A stretch of DNA of 64,000 bases from Luteimonas rhizosphaericola (GTDB taxonomy: Bacteria; Pseudomonadota; Gammaproteobacteria; Xanthomonadales; Xanthomonadaceae): positions 429,151 to 493,150 of the forward strand of contig NZ_JARXRN010000020.1 of NCBI RefSeq assembly GCF_029888045.1, written 5' to 3'. Numbering within the stretch: position 1 is the stretch's first letter; each line of letters begins with the position of its first letter. Below are positions 33,069 through 44,847 of the stretch, one piece after another. Made by a program: the position numbers and the translations under genes. Below the pieces are notes generated by a model. That model was not told the origin of the DNA. It saw only the letters and a program-made list of their open reading frames with translations, and ran no database searches.

Positions 33069-33161
33069 GCCAGTGCCACCCCGCCCGGCTCCGTGCCGGC
33101 TCTGGGGCTGGAAACGCATTGCGCGCGGGCCGGCGGCCAGCCGGGCGCCACGCGGTGAAGG

Positions 33162-33944
33162 TCAGCGCGCCCCGGGCGGGCCCGGCATATGAAGCAGCGT
33201 GGCCGCGACCCCCGGCATGGCCGCCACCGCCATCACCCAGTCCGCGCCGCACGCGACGTGGTGGATCCGGACCGGTTGCCCGTGCAACCGTTCGCCCGGC
33301 AGCGGCAGCGTGACCCCCGGAGGCGCCACGAACTCATCCATCTCCAGCTCGAGCCCGATACCGGCGGCCTTGAGCAGGGCCTCCTTGCGCACCCACAGGT
33401 CCAGCAGCGCGCGGCCGCGTTGCGCGTCGGGAAGTTCGGCCAGCACGGCGCGCTCCTGCGGATGCGCCACGCGCTCCTCGATCCCGATCATGTCCATCGC
33501 CCGCAGCGACGGTTCCAGGTCGATGCCGACCGGGCCCGTCGCGCTCACCGCGACCGCGACCCGGTCGTCGGAGTGGCTGAGGCTGGTGTACAGAACGTCT
33601 TCCGGGAGCCGGGGGCAACCCTTGGCGTCCCGCAGCAGGTTCACCGCATCCGGCGCACGGCCCAGCGCCTGCGCCAGCAGCAGCCGGTGCAGCGCATAGC
33701 CCAGGCGCAGCGCGTCGCGATGCGCCGGCAGGCGCTGGCGTGCGGCACGGGCGGCGGCTTCCGGCCCGATCAGGGCGTCGCAGACGTCCAGGTGCGCGGA
33801 CCAGGGCGCGAGGTCGAACACGGCGACCGCCACACCGGACGCCCCCGCCGCGCGCGTGGCGTCCGCGGGAAGCGCGCGCGCGAACGCCTCTGCCAGCCGA
33901 TGCCACGCCGGCGGCTCCAGCCCCGCTGCGTCGGGCGACTCCAT
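33162..33944 (-). CDS. 4'-phosphopantetheinyl transferase, Sfp type
   Basis: 260 residues, the usual length of Sfp/EntD-type enzymes. It moves the phosphopantetheine arm of CoA to the conserved Ser of carrier proteins. The Mg-binding motif is GIDLEP (Asp142, Glu144) and the second signature is LWVRKEALLKAAGIGL (Glu188, Lys192); SLSHSDDRVAVAVS is the usual upstream helix. The gene sits 93 bp before the hybrid NRPS-PKS on the same strand, so it is probably the first gene of that operon and activates its four carrier domains, and perhaps the ACP at 7300. The ATG at 33944 is chosen because the conserved length begins there. Confidence 0.93.
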   Translation of the reverse strand: MESPDAAGLEPPAWHRLAEAFARALPADATRAAGASGVAVAVFDLAPWSAHLDVCDALIGPEAAARAARQRLPAHRDALRLGYALHRLLLAQALGRAPDAVNLLRDAKGCPRLPEDVLYTSLSHSDDRVAVAVSATGPVGIDLEPSLRAMDMIGIEERVAHPQERAVLAELPDAQRGRALLDLWVRKEALLKAAGIGLELEMDEFVAPPGVTLPLPGERLHGQPVRIHHVACGADWVMAVAAMPGVAATLLHMPGPPGAR

Positions 33945-34152
33945 GGCGCCGCATCCTCGCAGCCGGTCGCTGCACACGCAATCGACCCCGGATCCGCGGG
34001 GACGCGGCCGACTCCGTCGCGGCAACCGCCGGATGCAGGCGCCCGGCCGCTTGCGCGGTGGCCACGGGCGGGATCGCAACGCTCCCCGGATCGGGCGAGA
34101 GACAAGGCCCGGCCGGGCGCGGCCAGATCCGCTGAAAGCCGACGACCCCGGC

Positions 34153-35799
34153 CTAACGCTCGCCCTCGAACCGGCGACCGACCCGGTCCCGCCACGCACG
34201 CCACAGCACGTCCATCGCAGGCGCCACGCGGATCCGGTCACGATGCACCGCGGACGCCGCGGGCGGGGACGTCGCCGTCCTCGCTGCGGTCCGGACAGGC
34301 ATGGCATGCGACGCGCGCGGTTCGGCTGCGGCCACTGCAACGCCACCGGTCGCCGGGACCGCCCCGGTGCCCGCCGCCAGTGGCGCCGCACCATTGCGAC
34401 GCAGGCGCTGGCCGCTGCCGGCACTCGCGCTTTCCAGCGCACCGATGTCGATCCTGGCCCCCGGCGTCCGTGCCACCTGGGCACCGATCGCGAGCTTCGC
34501 GCGCGGTGGCGGATCGAACTGCGGCAGCGCCAGCGGCGAGGGGAACGGGAATCCGCCCGGCGACGGCGGCTGCGGATTGCCCGAGGACACCAGCGCGCTG
34601 TTCGCGGACGGCCGCAATTGCCGTGCGGCGATGCCCGCCAGGCCCGGATCGGCGCCACGCAGCGTGCCGCTCCATTCCGCGGGCACCAGCGAGGCGGACG
34701 ACTGCACCCAGTTGTTCGACCCGGCGACCTTGCGCCCGCTGCTCCAGGGTTCGCGGCTGGCCGGTCCGCACACCGGGGTCTCGACCTCGGAGGCCTCGTG
34801 CACGCGCAGGATGTTCGGCGCCGCGTTGGAACCGGTCTGGAACACAACGTTGTTGTGCATCTCCAGCGACTCGAGCCCCAGTTGCACCAGCAGCGCGTTG
34901 GCCGCGCCGGCGCGGTCGATCACGATGGTGTTGTTGACCATCCGCAGGCGGCCCTGGCTGCGGCCATTGAGGTCGCCGCCGGCACGGATGGCGTTGCGCC
35001 AGCTCGAGGTGTGCACGATCACGTTGCCCACCACGTCCGCGTCTTCCCGGCGCAGCGCCGCCGTCCAGCCCGGCTGCTGCGTCTCGCAGTCGGGGCCGAT
35101 CAATTCGAGCGCCTGGTAGGCCGAGCCCTCGAACCAGTTGTAGTACACCAGCGAGCGCTCGTGGCGGCTCTTGAGCAGGTTGCCGCCGTTGCCGCTGTGC
35201 ACGTAGTTGTAGCGCATCAGGAACACCGAACCCGGGTACGCGACCTCGTCCGACTGCATGTAGATCGGATGCCGCTGGCTGCCCGAGCCCGCGTTGCGGA
35301 CCTCGCTGTATTCCAGGGTGAAGGAGCCGGAGTTGTTGTCGGCGCCGAGGATGCCGTGCGCCGGGCAGTCGCGCACGACGGCATCGCGCACGGTGACGTC
35401 GTGCGCCTCGCTGAAGATGCACGACGACGATCCGCCGCGCACTTCGAAGCCCTCGAACACCACGTGGTTGGACTGCTGGAACTTGATCGTATGGGTGCCG
35501 CCGCTGAGGACCGGCCGGGTCGCGCCCACCGCCCGGTTCCAGCGGAACGTGACCGGATTGCCGGCCGCGCCGCGATCGTTGCTGCCGACCACGACGTTCC
35601 CGGCGTACGTGGTGCCGCCATCGACCAGCACGATGTCGCCAGGGGCGAGGTCGACGCTGCCGACCAGGGTGGAGAGCTGGGTGTACTGGCGACCCGAGGG
35701 GCCCACGGTGTAGGTGGCCGCGAGCGCCTGCGCGCACGCCGCGCTGCATGCGACGGCCAGCACGGCGCGGCGCGCCGCGTGACGCGGAAGGAAGGACAT
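34153..35799 (-). CDS. Secreted right-handed beta-helix protein (third paralog)
   Basis: 548 residues with a signal peptide (MSFLPRHAARRAVLAVACSA.., cleavage near ALAA). Mature part: TYTVGPSGRQYTQLSTLVGSVDLAPGDIVLVDGGTTY, the characteristic opening of pectate-lyase/chondroitinase-like beta-helices, followed by rungs such as HVVFEGFEVRGGSSSCI, VTVRDAVVRDCPAHGILG and LRMVNNTIVIDRAG. The region from about 440 is a Pro/Ala-rich linker and the extreme C-terminus (RIRVAPAMDVLWRAWRDRVGRR) matches the tail of the protein at 9318-11000. More diverged from the other two beta-helix proteins than they are from each other. GGAG lies before the ATG. Likely EPS lyase or EPS-binding protein; its position upstream of the megasynthase operon places that operon inside the EPS locus. 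Confidence 0.82.
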   Translation of the reverse strand: MSFLPRHAARRAVLAVACSAACAQALAATYTVGPSGRQYTQLSTLVGSVDLAPGDIVLVDGGTTYAGNVVVGSNDRGAAGNPVTFRWNRAVGATRPVLSGGTHTIKFQQSNHVVFEGFEVRGGSSSCIFSEAHDVTVRDAVVRDCPAHGILGADNNSGSFTLEYSEVRNAGSGSQRHPIYMQSDEVAYPGSVFLMRYNYVHSGNGGNLLKSRHERSLVYYNWFEGSAYQALELIGPDCETQQPGWTAALRREDADVVGNVIVHTSSWRNAIRAGGDLNGRSQGRLRMVNNTIVIDRAGAANALLVQLGLESLEMHNNVVFQTGSNAAPNILRVHEASEVETPVCGPASREPWSSGRKVAGSNNWVQSSASLVPAEWSGTLRGADPGLAGIAARQLRPSANSALVSSGNPQPPSPGGFPFPSPLALPQFDPPPRAKLAIGAQVARTPGARIDIGALESASAGSGQRLRRNGAAPLAAGTGAVPATGGVAVAAAEPRASHAMPVRTAARTATSPPAASAVHRDRIRVAPAMDVLWRAWRDRVGRRFEGER

Positions 35800-36032
35800 G
35801 CGGGGACTCCGGCAGTTCAGGGCGGCCCCGGGCCTCTCGCGGAGCGCGGGGTGGTCCTGCATTCGGCGCCTCGCGGGACCGCGGTTCCGGTCCGGGCGAT
35901 GAATGCAGTCCGAAATGGGAGCGCCCGTCCGATCCTCTTCATGCGTTGCGTCGCACCTCGGGGGTGACGCAGCGCCCTCCGGATCGCAGGGCCGCGCGAA
36001 ACGCACTCGCGAAACTGCCGCACGCCACACGC

Positions 36033-36064
36033 AAAAAGGCCGATGGACATGGTCCACCGGCCTT
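36033..36064 (-). terminator. Rho-independent terminator of the tRNA transcript
   Basis: Read on the minus strand: AAGGCCGGTGGA - loop CCATG - TCCATCGGCCTT, then TTT. It is a nearly perfect 12-bp stem with one G-T pair, and lies 16 bp downstream of the tRNA-Arg 3' end. It would end the csrA/tRNA-Ser/tRNA-Arg transcription unit. Confidence 0.85.
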
Positions 36065-36079
36065 CCTGATTTTTCCGCA

Positions 36080-36156
36080 TGGCGCGCCCGGAAGGATTCG
36101 AACCTCCGACCCCCAAGTTCGTAGCCTGGTGCTCTATCCAGCTGAGCTACGGGCGC
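36080..36156 (-). tRNA. tRNA-Arg (ACG)
   Basis: 77 nt with encoded CCA. Acceptor stem GCGCCCG pairs with CGGGCGC, G is the discriminator; the D-arm contains AGCTCAGCTGGATAGAGC; the anticodon stem-loop is CCAGG-CTACGAA-CTTGG, giving anticodon ACG; the T-arm has GGTTCGAATCC. A34 would be deaminated to inosine by TadA to read CGU, CGC and CGA. It lies 75 bp downstream of tRNA-Ser and is followed by a terminator. Confidence 0.97.
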
Positions 36157-36231
36157 GTTGCAGAAGCGGAATTGTGCCCAACTCCATGCACCCCAGTCAA
36201 TGCGGATGCGACGTCGCTCGGACGCTGGAAC

Positions 36232-36324
36232 TGGCGGAGACTGAGGGATTCGAACCCTCGATGGAGCTTTTGACCCCATACTCCCTTAGCAGGGGAGCCC
36301 CTTCGGCCTCTCGGGCAAGTCTCC
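36232..36324 (-). tRNA. tRNA-Ser (GCT)
   Basis: 93 nt with encoded CCA and the long variable arm of serine tRNAs. Acceptor stem GGAGACT pairs with AGTCTCC, discriminator G. The anticodon stem-loop is CTCCC-CTGCTAA-GGGAG, giving anticodon GCT, which reads AGC and AGU. The variable arm is TATGGGGTCAAAAGCTCCA and the T-arm GGGTTCGAATCCC. It follows csrA, the usual order in this lineage. Confidence 0.97.
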
Positions 36325-36399
36325 GGGAACATCGCGCCGGTGCAGTGCGCACCGCGCGACAGCCGCGAAGGATACCGGAGTCGTGACCGGTGCGGCAAA

Positions 36400-36606
36400 T
36401 CAGCCGTTGCCGGCTTCCGGCTCGCGCGCGGGCTCGACCTCGTCGCCGCGACGGATGCGCTGGTAGATCTCCTCGCGGTGCACGGCCACGTCCTTGGGCG
36501 CGGTGATGCCGATGCGCACCTGGTTTCCCTTGACGCCGAGAACGGTCACGGTGACCGAATCGCCGATCATCAGGGTTTCGCCGACGCGGCGGGTCAGAAT
36601 CAACAT
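36400..36606 (-). CDS. csrA: Carbon storage regulator CsrA/RsmA
   Basis: 68 residues. The conserved core [50 protein letters not shown] is complete, including Leu4 and Arg44-type RNA contacts. CsrA dimers bind GGA motifs in mRNA leaders and control translation and stability of genes for carbon storage, motility and biofilm, which in this lineage can include EPS. GGAGA lies 8 nt before the ATG at 36606. It is 153 bp downstream of alaS and 75 bp upstream of tRNA-Ser, all on the same strand. The C-terminal tail ([11 protein letters not shown]) is a few residues longer than in E. coli. Confidence 0.98.
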   Translation of the reverse strand: MLILTRRVGETLMIGDSVTVTVLGVKGNQVRIGITAPKDVAVHREEIYQRIRRGDEVEPAREPEAGNG

Positions 36607-36759
36607 CTTGGGAATCTCCGTAGGCCGGGGGCCTGCTGTCGAAACGGGGCAACCGCGCCCGGAGCGGTCAATCCACCGTTTCAAACTGAACAAACGTGAA
36701 GAATGTCCGGGACGGGCCGCCCGGTCAACCGACGATGGTCATGGGGCGACTGGCTGGCG

Positions 36760-39414
<2,655 letters not shown>

Positions 39415-39541
39415 GGGCTGTCTGGTGGCGGGCGGGCGGCCTGGTTCCCCCCGCGATGCCCCACGATGGGGCCCAAAGGCTAGAGCAGACAACCCAGCAA
39501 AGCCGCCAGATTAGCAAACCGGCCGCGGCCGGTGTCCGCGT

Positions 39542-40033
39542 TCAGCCCGGATCGTCGTCCGGGTCGAACCGGGTGGCGGCGCGGATGCTGTCGCCGTCGA
39601 AGCCGCGGCGCGCCAGCAGGTCGGCGGCCTTGCGGCGCTGCGCCAGGTCGGACGGCCCGGCATCGCCGAAACGGCGGCGTAGCAGGTCGCGCGCCAGTTC
39701 GGTCCAGTCGCCCTCGAAGGTCGCCATCGCCGCCTCGACGGCCTCCCCGTCCAGCCCGTGCATGCCGAGCTCGGCGCGGATGTGCCTTGGCCCGTACCCG
39801 GAGCCCGCGCGTCCGCGCACCAGCGATTCGGCGAAACGCGCGTCGTCCTGCCAGCCGGCCTCGGCGAGCCGGTCGATCGCCGCGCGGGCGTCGTCGGCCT
39901 CGACCCCGCGCGCGGACAGCTTGCGGGTCAGTTCCCTGCGCGAGTGCTCGCGCCTCACCAGCAGGCCGAGTGCCCGCTGGGTGGGCGTCGGGGCCGGACG
40001 CTGGCGCCGGCGTGGCCGCTCCGGATCGCTCAC
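39542..40033 (-). CDS. recX: Regulatory protein RecX
   Basis: 163 residues. RecX limits RecA filament growth and ATPase. Three-helix repeats are visible: [73 protein letters not shown], and [32 protein letters not shown]. The GTG start at 40033 overlaps the TGA of the upstream monooxygenase-domain gene (GTGA), so it is translationally coupled to it. In most relatives recX follows recA directly; here a small gene is inserted between them. An Arg/Pro-rich N-terminus precedes the first repeat. Confidence 0.93.
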   Translation of the reverse strand: MSDPERPRRRQRPAPTPTQRALGLLVRREHSRRELTRKLSARGVEADDARAAIDRLAEAGWQDDARFAESLVRGRAGSGYGPRHIRAELGMHGLDGEAVEAAMATFEGDWTELARDLLRRRFGDAGPSDLAQRRKAADLLARRGFDGDSIRAATRFDPDDDPG

Positions 40034-40431
40034 GCCGGGGGCGGCAGCCCGTGGCCGCCGACGGGCCGGGTCTGGGTATGCTGGCCGAAGCCGGCGATCA
40101 GCGGCTTGGCGCGTGCGATCGCGTCGCGGACCCCGGGCAAGGCGAGCGACGCGCGATGGCTCTCGGCGCTGTCCCAGACCTCGGTGATCCAGATCGCATC
40201 CGCGTCTTCCGGATCCTCGGCCACCACATAGCTGTGGCAGCCGGGCATGGTCCCGACGTTCTCCAGCAGGATCGCCAGCAGCGCGTCGCGCTGGCCCGGC
40301 TGCGCCTTGAAACTCCCGATCAAACCGTACATGCGCCCTCCTCCGATGGTGGCCGTCGTTTCCGGGGCGGCGGCCGCCGCCATGACCAGGCCGGCCGCGG
40401 CCGAGACGATCACCGTGCGCCGGGTGGCCAT
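40030..40431 (-). CDS. Exported antibiotic-biosynthesis-monooxygenase-fold protein
   Basis: 133 residues from ATG 40431. The N-terminus [23 protein letters not shown] has a twin-arginine followed by a hydrophobic stretch and looks like a short Tat or Sec signal. The rest is an ABM/YgiN-type ferredoxin-like barrel: [70 protein letters not shown]. Such proteins act as quinol or heme monooxygenases or are uncharacterised. Position between recA and recX, with an overlap into recX, suggests co-transcription but not a DNA-repair role. The longer in-frame start at 40461 adds ten residues before the twin-arginine. Confidence 0.75.
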   Translation of the reverse strand: MATRRTVIVSAAAGLVMAAAAAPETTATIGGGRMYGLIGSFKAQPGQRDALLAILLENVGTMPGCHSYVVAEDPEDADAIWITEVWDSAESHRASLALPGVRDAIARAKPLIAGFGQHTQTRPVGGHGLPPPA

Positions 40432-40557
40432 CAGCGGCACGCGCGGCGCCGGAACGCGCACCCGGCCGGCGCGACTCCCGGACGAAAACGACCCGCCCCG
40501 TCGCCGGGGAGGGTCGCATGGAAAGGCCGTCCCTGGCCGCGAAGTCCTCGGCGCGGA

Positions 40558-41595
<1,038 letters not shown>

Positions 41596-41752
41596 CGTGG
41601 TGGTCCTTGTCATGTTGATATCGGGTTGGAAGCATCCTTGCAGGCGCCCATCGCAGGGACTGCGACGCCGACGCCAGGATCGACGGTAGTGCGGCCCGGG
41701 GAACGTGCCAGCCGGTCGACGCCGCGGACGGGCGTCGGAAAACCTCCCGCCC

Positions 41753-42400
41753 TCACCGGTTCGGCCTCACCAGCCCGCAGTACAGGCCCTCGATCGCGAA
41801 GTCCTGGTCGGGCAGCACCTCGATCGGCGCGTGATCGGGATTGCGCGGCAGCAGGCGGATGCGGTCCTTGCCCACCCTGAGCAGCTTGACGGTGATCGCA
41901 TCGTCCACGCGCGCGACCACGATCTGGCCGCTGCGCGCCTCGGGCGTGCGGTGCACGCCGATCAGGTCGCCTTCGAAGATGCCCTCGTCGATCATCGAAT
42001 CGCCCTTCACCTTGAGCAGGTAGTCGGGCGCGGGCGAGAACAGCACGCGGTCGAGCACGATGTAGTCGTCCGAGCCGATGTCGGCGCCGATCGGCAGACC
42101 CGCCGCCACCTGCCCGAGCACCGGCAACCGCAATGCCTCGTTGCCTGCAGGCAGGTCGAGCGCCTGCTGCGGGGGCGCGACAGGACGCAGGACGCGGATG
42201 CCGCGCGCCCGGCCCGGCACGCGTTCGATCGCGCCGGCCGCCTCCAGCGCCTCGAGATGGTATTGCGCGGCGCGCACACCGCTGAAACCGAAGGCCCGGG
42301 CGATCTCGGTCTGCGAGGGCGGGACGCCTTCGGCCTCGATCCGTTCGGCGATCAGGCCCAGGATCGCCTGCTGGGTGTCGGTCAGGGCTGCGGTGCGCAT
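41753..42400 (-). CDS. lexA: LexA repressor
   Basis: 215 residues. It represses SOS genes and cleaves itself when RecA filaments form. The winged-helix DNA-binding domain covers about residues 1-70 ([33 protein letters not shown]). The self-cleavage bond is Ala100-Gly101 in [10 protein letters not shown]; the Ser-Lys dyad is Ser135 (KGDSMID) and Lys172 (ITVKLL). [10 protein letters not shown] differs from the E. coli recognition helix FRSPNAAEEH, in line with the different operator, a 19-bp palindrome that lies directly against the start codon and should mediate autorepression. Order ubiB-lexA-recA on the same strand. Confidence 0.98.
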   Translation of the reverse strand: MRTAALTDTQQAILGLIAERIEAEGVPPSQTEIARAFGFSGVRAAQYHLEALEAAGAIERVPGRARGIRVLRPVAPPQQALDLPAGNEALRLPVLGQVAAGLPIGADIGSDDYIVLDRVLFSPAPDYLLKVKGDSMIDEGIFEGDLIGVHRTPEARSGQIVVARVDDAITVKLLRVGKDRIRLLPRNPDHAPIEVLPDQDFAIEGLYCGLVRPNR

Positions 42401-42402
42401 GG

Positions 42403-42421
42403 TTAGTAGTAATACTACTAA
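42403..42421 (-). promoter_or_regulatory. LexA operator (SOS box), Xanthomonadaceae type
   Basis: TTAGTAGTAATACTACTAA has two perfect 9-base arms around a central A. It matches the TTAG-N6-TACTA operator known for Xanthomonas/Xylella LexA (established knowledge) and ends two bases before the lexA ATG, where it also covers the ribosome-binding site. Confidence 0.93.
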
Positions 42422-42452
42422 GCCGCAGTCCGGTCAACCTCGCACTGGCCGC

Positions 42453-44135
42453 TCAGCGCTTCCCGCCCCGCCAGATCGAGAACAGCACCCACAGCCCGCC
42501 GAGCGCGGCGCCGACGAAGCCGACCGTGCCCAGCAGCCGCAGCGCGCGACTGGTCACGCCGCCGGCGCTGTTGAGCACGATCGACGAGCCCACGATCAGG
42601 GCTGCGGTCACCACGCCCATGGTCAGCCGGCTCACGGCCCGGTCGACCTGGTCGCCGAAGGCCTTGAGCGCGTCGACCTCGATCTGCACCCGCATCCGGC
42701 CCCGGCGCGCCGTGCGCAGCAGGCGGTGGATGTCGCGCGGCATGTCGCGCAGCAGGTCGTAGAGTCCCGTCGCCGTGCGCCGCCCGCGCCGGGCGAGGAC
42801 CGACGGCGCGTAGCGGGCCAGCAGCGCACGTTCGAGGAACGGGCGCGCTTCGCTGGCCATGTCGAAGTCCGGATCGAGCCGGCGGCCCATCCCCTCCAGC
42901 GTGAGGAAGGTCTTGATCATCAGCGCCAGGTCCGGCGGCAGGGTCAGGCCGTGCTCGCGCAGGATCGACGCGACGTCGCCCAGCATCGCGCCCATGCGCA
43001 GGTCGCGCAGGGGCACGCCGCGGTACTGGTCGACGAAGCGCTCCACGGCTTCCTGCAGCCGCGCCTCGTCGATGTCGGGATCGTCCCCGGTCCAGTCGAC
43101 CAGCACGTCGGCGACGGCCGCGGCGTCCTGGTCCACCAGCCCGTGCAGCAGGCGCACGATCTGGAACCGCCGCGGCTCGGACAAGTGCCCGACCATGCCG
43201 AAGTCGATCACCCCGATCGCCCCGTCCTGCAGGTAGAAGACGTTGCCCGGGTGCGGATCGGCGTGGAAGAACCCGTCCTCGAGCACCATCTTGAGCACCA
43301 GGCCCGCGCCGGTGCGCGCCAGTTGCGCGCGATCGAGCCCGGCCGCGTCCACCGCGGCCAAGTCGCGGCCGGGAATGCCTTCGAGATACTGCTGCACGTT
43401 GAGCCGCTCGCAGGTCCAGGCCCAGTAGACCCGCGGGATGACGATGTCCCCGCGGCCGGCGAAGTTGCGGGCGATGCGCTCGGCATTGCGGCACTCGGCG
43501 GCGAAGTCCAGTTCGCGCCGCAGCGAGGCGGCGAACTGGCGCAGCATGTCGGCGGGATGGTAGCGGCGCACTTCCGGCATCTGCCGCTCGACGATCGTCG
43601 CCAGGTGCCGCAGCAGCCGCAGGTCGGCCTCGACCACGTCGCGGATGCCCGGCCTGCGCACCTTCAGCACCACCGGCGTGCCGTCGGGCAGCCGCGCGCG
43701 ATGCGCCTGCGCGAGCGAAGCGGCCGCCATCGGCACGCGCTCGAGCTCGGCGAACACGATGTCGGGATCGGCGCCCAGGTCTTCCTCGAGTTGCGGCCGG
43801 ATCAGCGCGAACTCGACCGGCGGCACCTCGTTCTGCAGCGCCGAGAGTTCCTCGATCCAGCGCGGCGGCAGCAGGTCCACGCGGGTCGCAAGCACCTGGC
43901 CGAGCTTGACGAAGGTCGGCCCCAGCTCCTGCAGCGCGGCACGCACCCGGGCGGGCGCGTCGAGCCGCAGGGTGCCCGCCTCCACCGCGTGCCAGTGCAC
44001 CAGCCGGCCGGCGCGCTCCAATGCCCCCGCCAGGCCGATCCGGCGCACCACGTCGCCGAAGCCGTAGCGCACCAGCACGCCGGCGATGTCCTGCAGCCGG
44101 CCGAGGTCGCGCACCGTGCCCAGGGCCTCCCACAT
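42453..44135 (-). CDS. ABC1/UbiB-family atypical kinase
   Basis: 560 residues from ATG 44135 (GTG at 44138 equally possible; GGAG upstream suits both). The ADCK/UbiB signature is present: the KxGQ motif in LGPTFVKLGQVLATRVDLLP, AAASLAQAHRARL (Ala-rich loop), VVLKVRRPGI with the ATP-contact Lys, HADPHPGNVFYL and VIDFGMVG (DFG). Two membrane helices close the protein (VVTAALIVGSSIVLNS, LLGTVGFVGAALGGLWVLF). Members support ubiquinone biosynthesis as ATPases that help extract lipid intermediates at the inner membrane. Named UbiB in many annotations; it may be a paralog outside the ubiquinone operon. Placed between pncC and lexA. Confidence 0.88.
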   Translation of the reverse strand: MWEALGTVRDLGRLQDIAGVLVRYGFGDVVRRIGLAGALERAGRLVHWHAVEAGTLRLDAPARVRAALQELGPTFVKLGQVLATRVDLLPPRWIEELSALQNEVPPVEFALIRPQLEEDLGADPDIVFAELERVPMAAASLAQAHRARLPDGTPVVLKVRRPGIRDVVEADLRLLRHLATIVERQMPEVRRYHPADMLRQFAASLRRELDFAAECRNAERIARNFAGRGDIVIPRVYWAWTCERLNVQQYLEGIPGRDLAAVDAAGLDRAQLARTGAGLVLKMVLEDGFFHADPHPGNVFYLQDGAIGVIDFGMVGHLSEPRRFQIVRLLHGLVDQDAAAVADVLVDWTGDDPDIDEARLQEAVERFVDQYRGVPLRDLRMGAMLGDVASILREHGLTLPPDLALMIKTFLTLEGMGRRLDPDFDMASEARPFLERALLARYAPSVLARRGRRTATGLYDLLRDMPRDIHRLLRTARRGRMRVQIEVDALKAFGDQVDRAVSRLTMGVVTAALIVGSSIVLNSAGGVTSRALRLLGTVGFVGAALGGLWVLFSIWRGGKR

Positions 44136-44177
44136 CACACCGCGCTCCCGGAGCCTGACACGTTCACGCCGGCCCGC

Positions 44178-44681
44178 TCACGCCAACGCGCCTTCAAGCC
44201 CGCGCAGGGCCGCGGCCACGGTCTGGCGCCGGACCGCCTCGCGGTCGCCGTCGAACTGGAACAGCTCCGCGCGCGCATAACCGCCGCGACGCTTCCATGC
44301 GATCCACACCGTGCCGACCGGCTTGTCCGCGCTGCCGCCGCCCGGTCCCGCGATGCCCGTGACCGCGACCGCCACGCTCGCGCCCGAGTGCACCAGCGCG
44401 CCGGACACCATCTCGATCGCCGTCTCGCGGCTCACGGCGCCGTGCACTTCCAGCGTCTGTGGATGCACGCCCAGCATCGCCTGCTTCGCCTCGTAGCTGT
44501 ACACCGCCATGCCGCAGTCGAACCACTCCGACGAGCCGGCGATATCGGTCACTACCTTCGCGATCCAGCCCCCGGTGCAGCTCTCGGCGGTGACCAGCAT
44601 GTGGTGGCCGGCGCGCAGGCGCGCCCCGGCCTCGAGGGCGATGGCGTGGAGGGCCGGGTCGTCGGGGATGTGCGAAGGCAT
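44178..44681 (-). CDS. pncC: Nicotinamide-nucleotide amidohydrolase (CinA C-terminal domain) PncC
   Basis: 167 residues, a stand-alone CinA C-terminal domain. It hydrolyses nicotinamide mononucleotide to nicotinate mononucleotide in the pyridine-nucleotide cycle. Motifs: LVTAESCTGGWIAKVVTDIAGSSEWFDCGMAVYSYEAKQ (catalytic Ser in ESCTGG), GAVSRETAIEMVSGAL, and AVAVTGIAGPGGGSADKPVGTVWIAW. The ATG at 44681 gives the conserved start. Located upstream of lexA-recA, the common cinA-recA neighbourhood, with ubiB in between (42 bp gap). Confidence 0.94.
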   Translation of the reverse strand: MPSHIPDDPALHAIALEAGARLRAGHHMLVTAESCTGGWIAKVVTDIAGSSEWFDCGMAVYSYEAKQAMLGVHPQTLEVHGAVSRETAIEMVSGALVHSGASVAVAVTGIAGPGGGSADKPVGTVWIAWKRRGGYARAELFQFDGDREAVRRQTVAAALRGLEGALA

Positions 44682-44805
44682 GGTGAGCGGCGGCGTCCGG
44701 GCGGCGCTCCATTCTGAACCCAAAACGGCCTGCGCCCGAGCCTGCGCCCGCACCGGCCGCCGGGACGCCGCGCGTCGGGCCGCGTGCGACGGCCCGTCCG
44801 TCACA

Positions 44806-44833
44806 CCGGCCCGCGCACCCGGGCGCGGGCCGG
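44806..44833 (-). terminator. Strong GC hairpin downstream of the TonB-dependent receptor gene
   Basis: Perfect 11-base arms CCGGCCCGCGC and GCGCGGGCCGG around a 6-base loop, 14 bp after the receptor stop codon. It lacks a T-tract, so termination is plausible but not proven. Confidence 0.45.
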
Positions 44834-44847
44834 CGAGGTGCCGCGCT

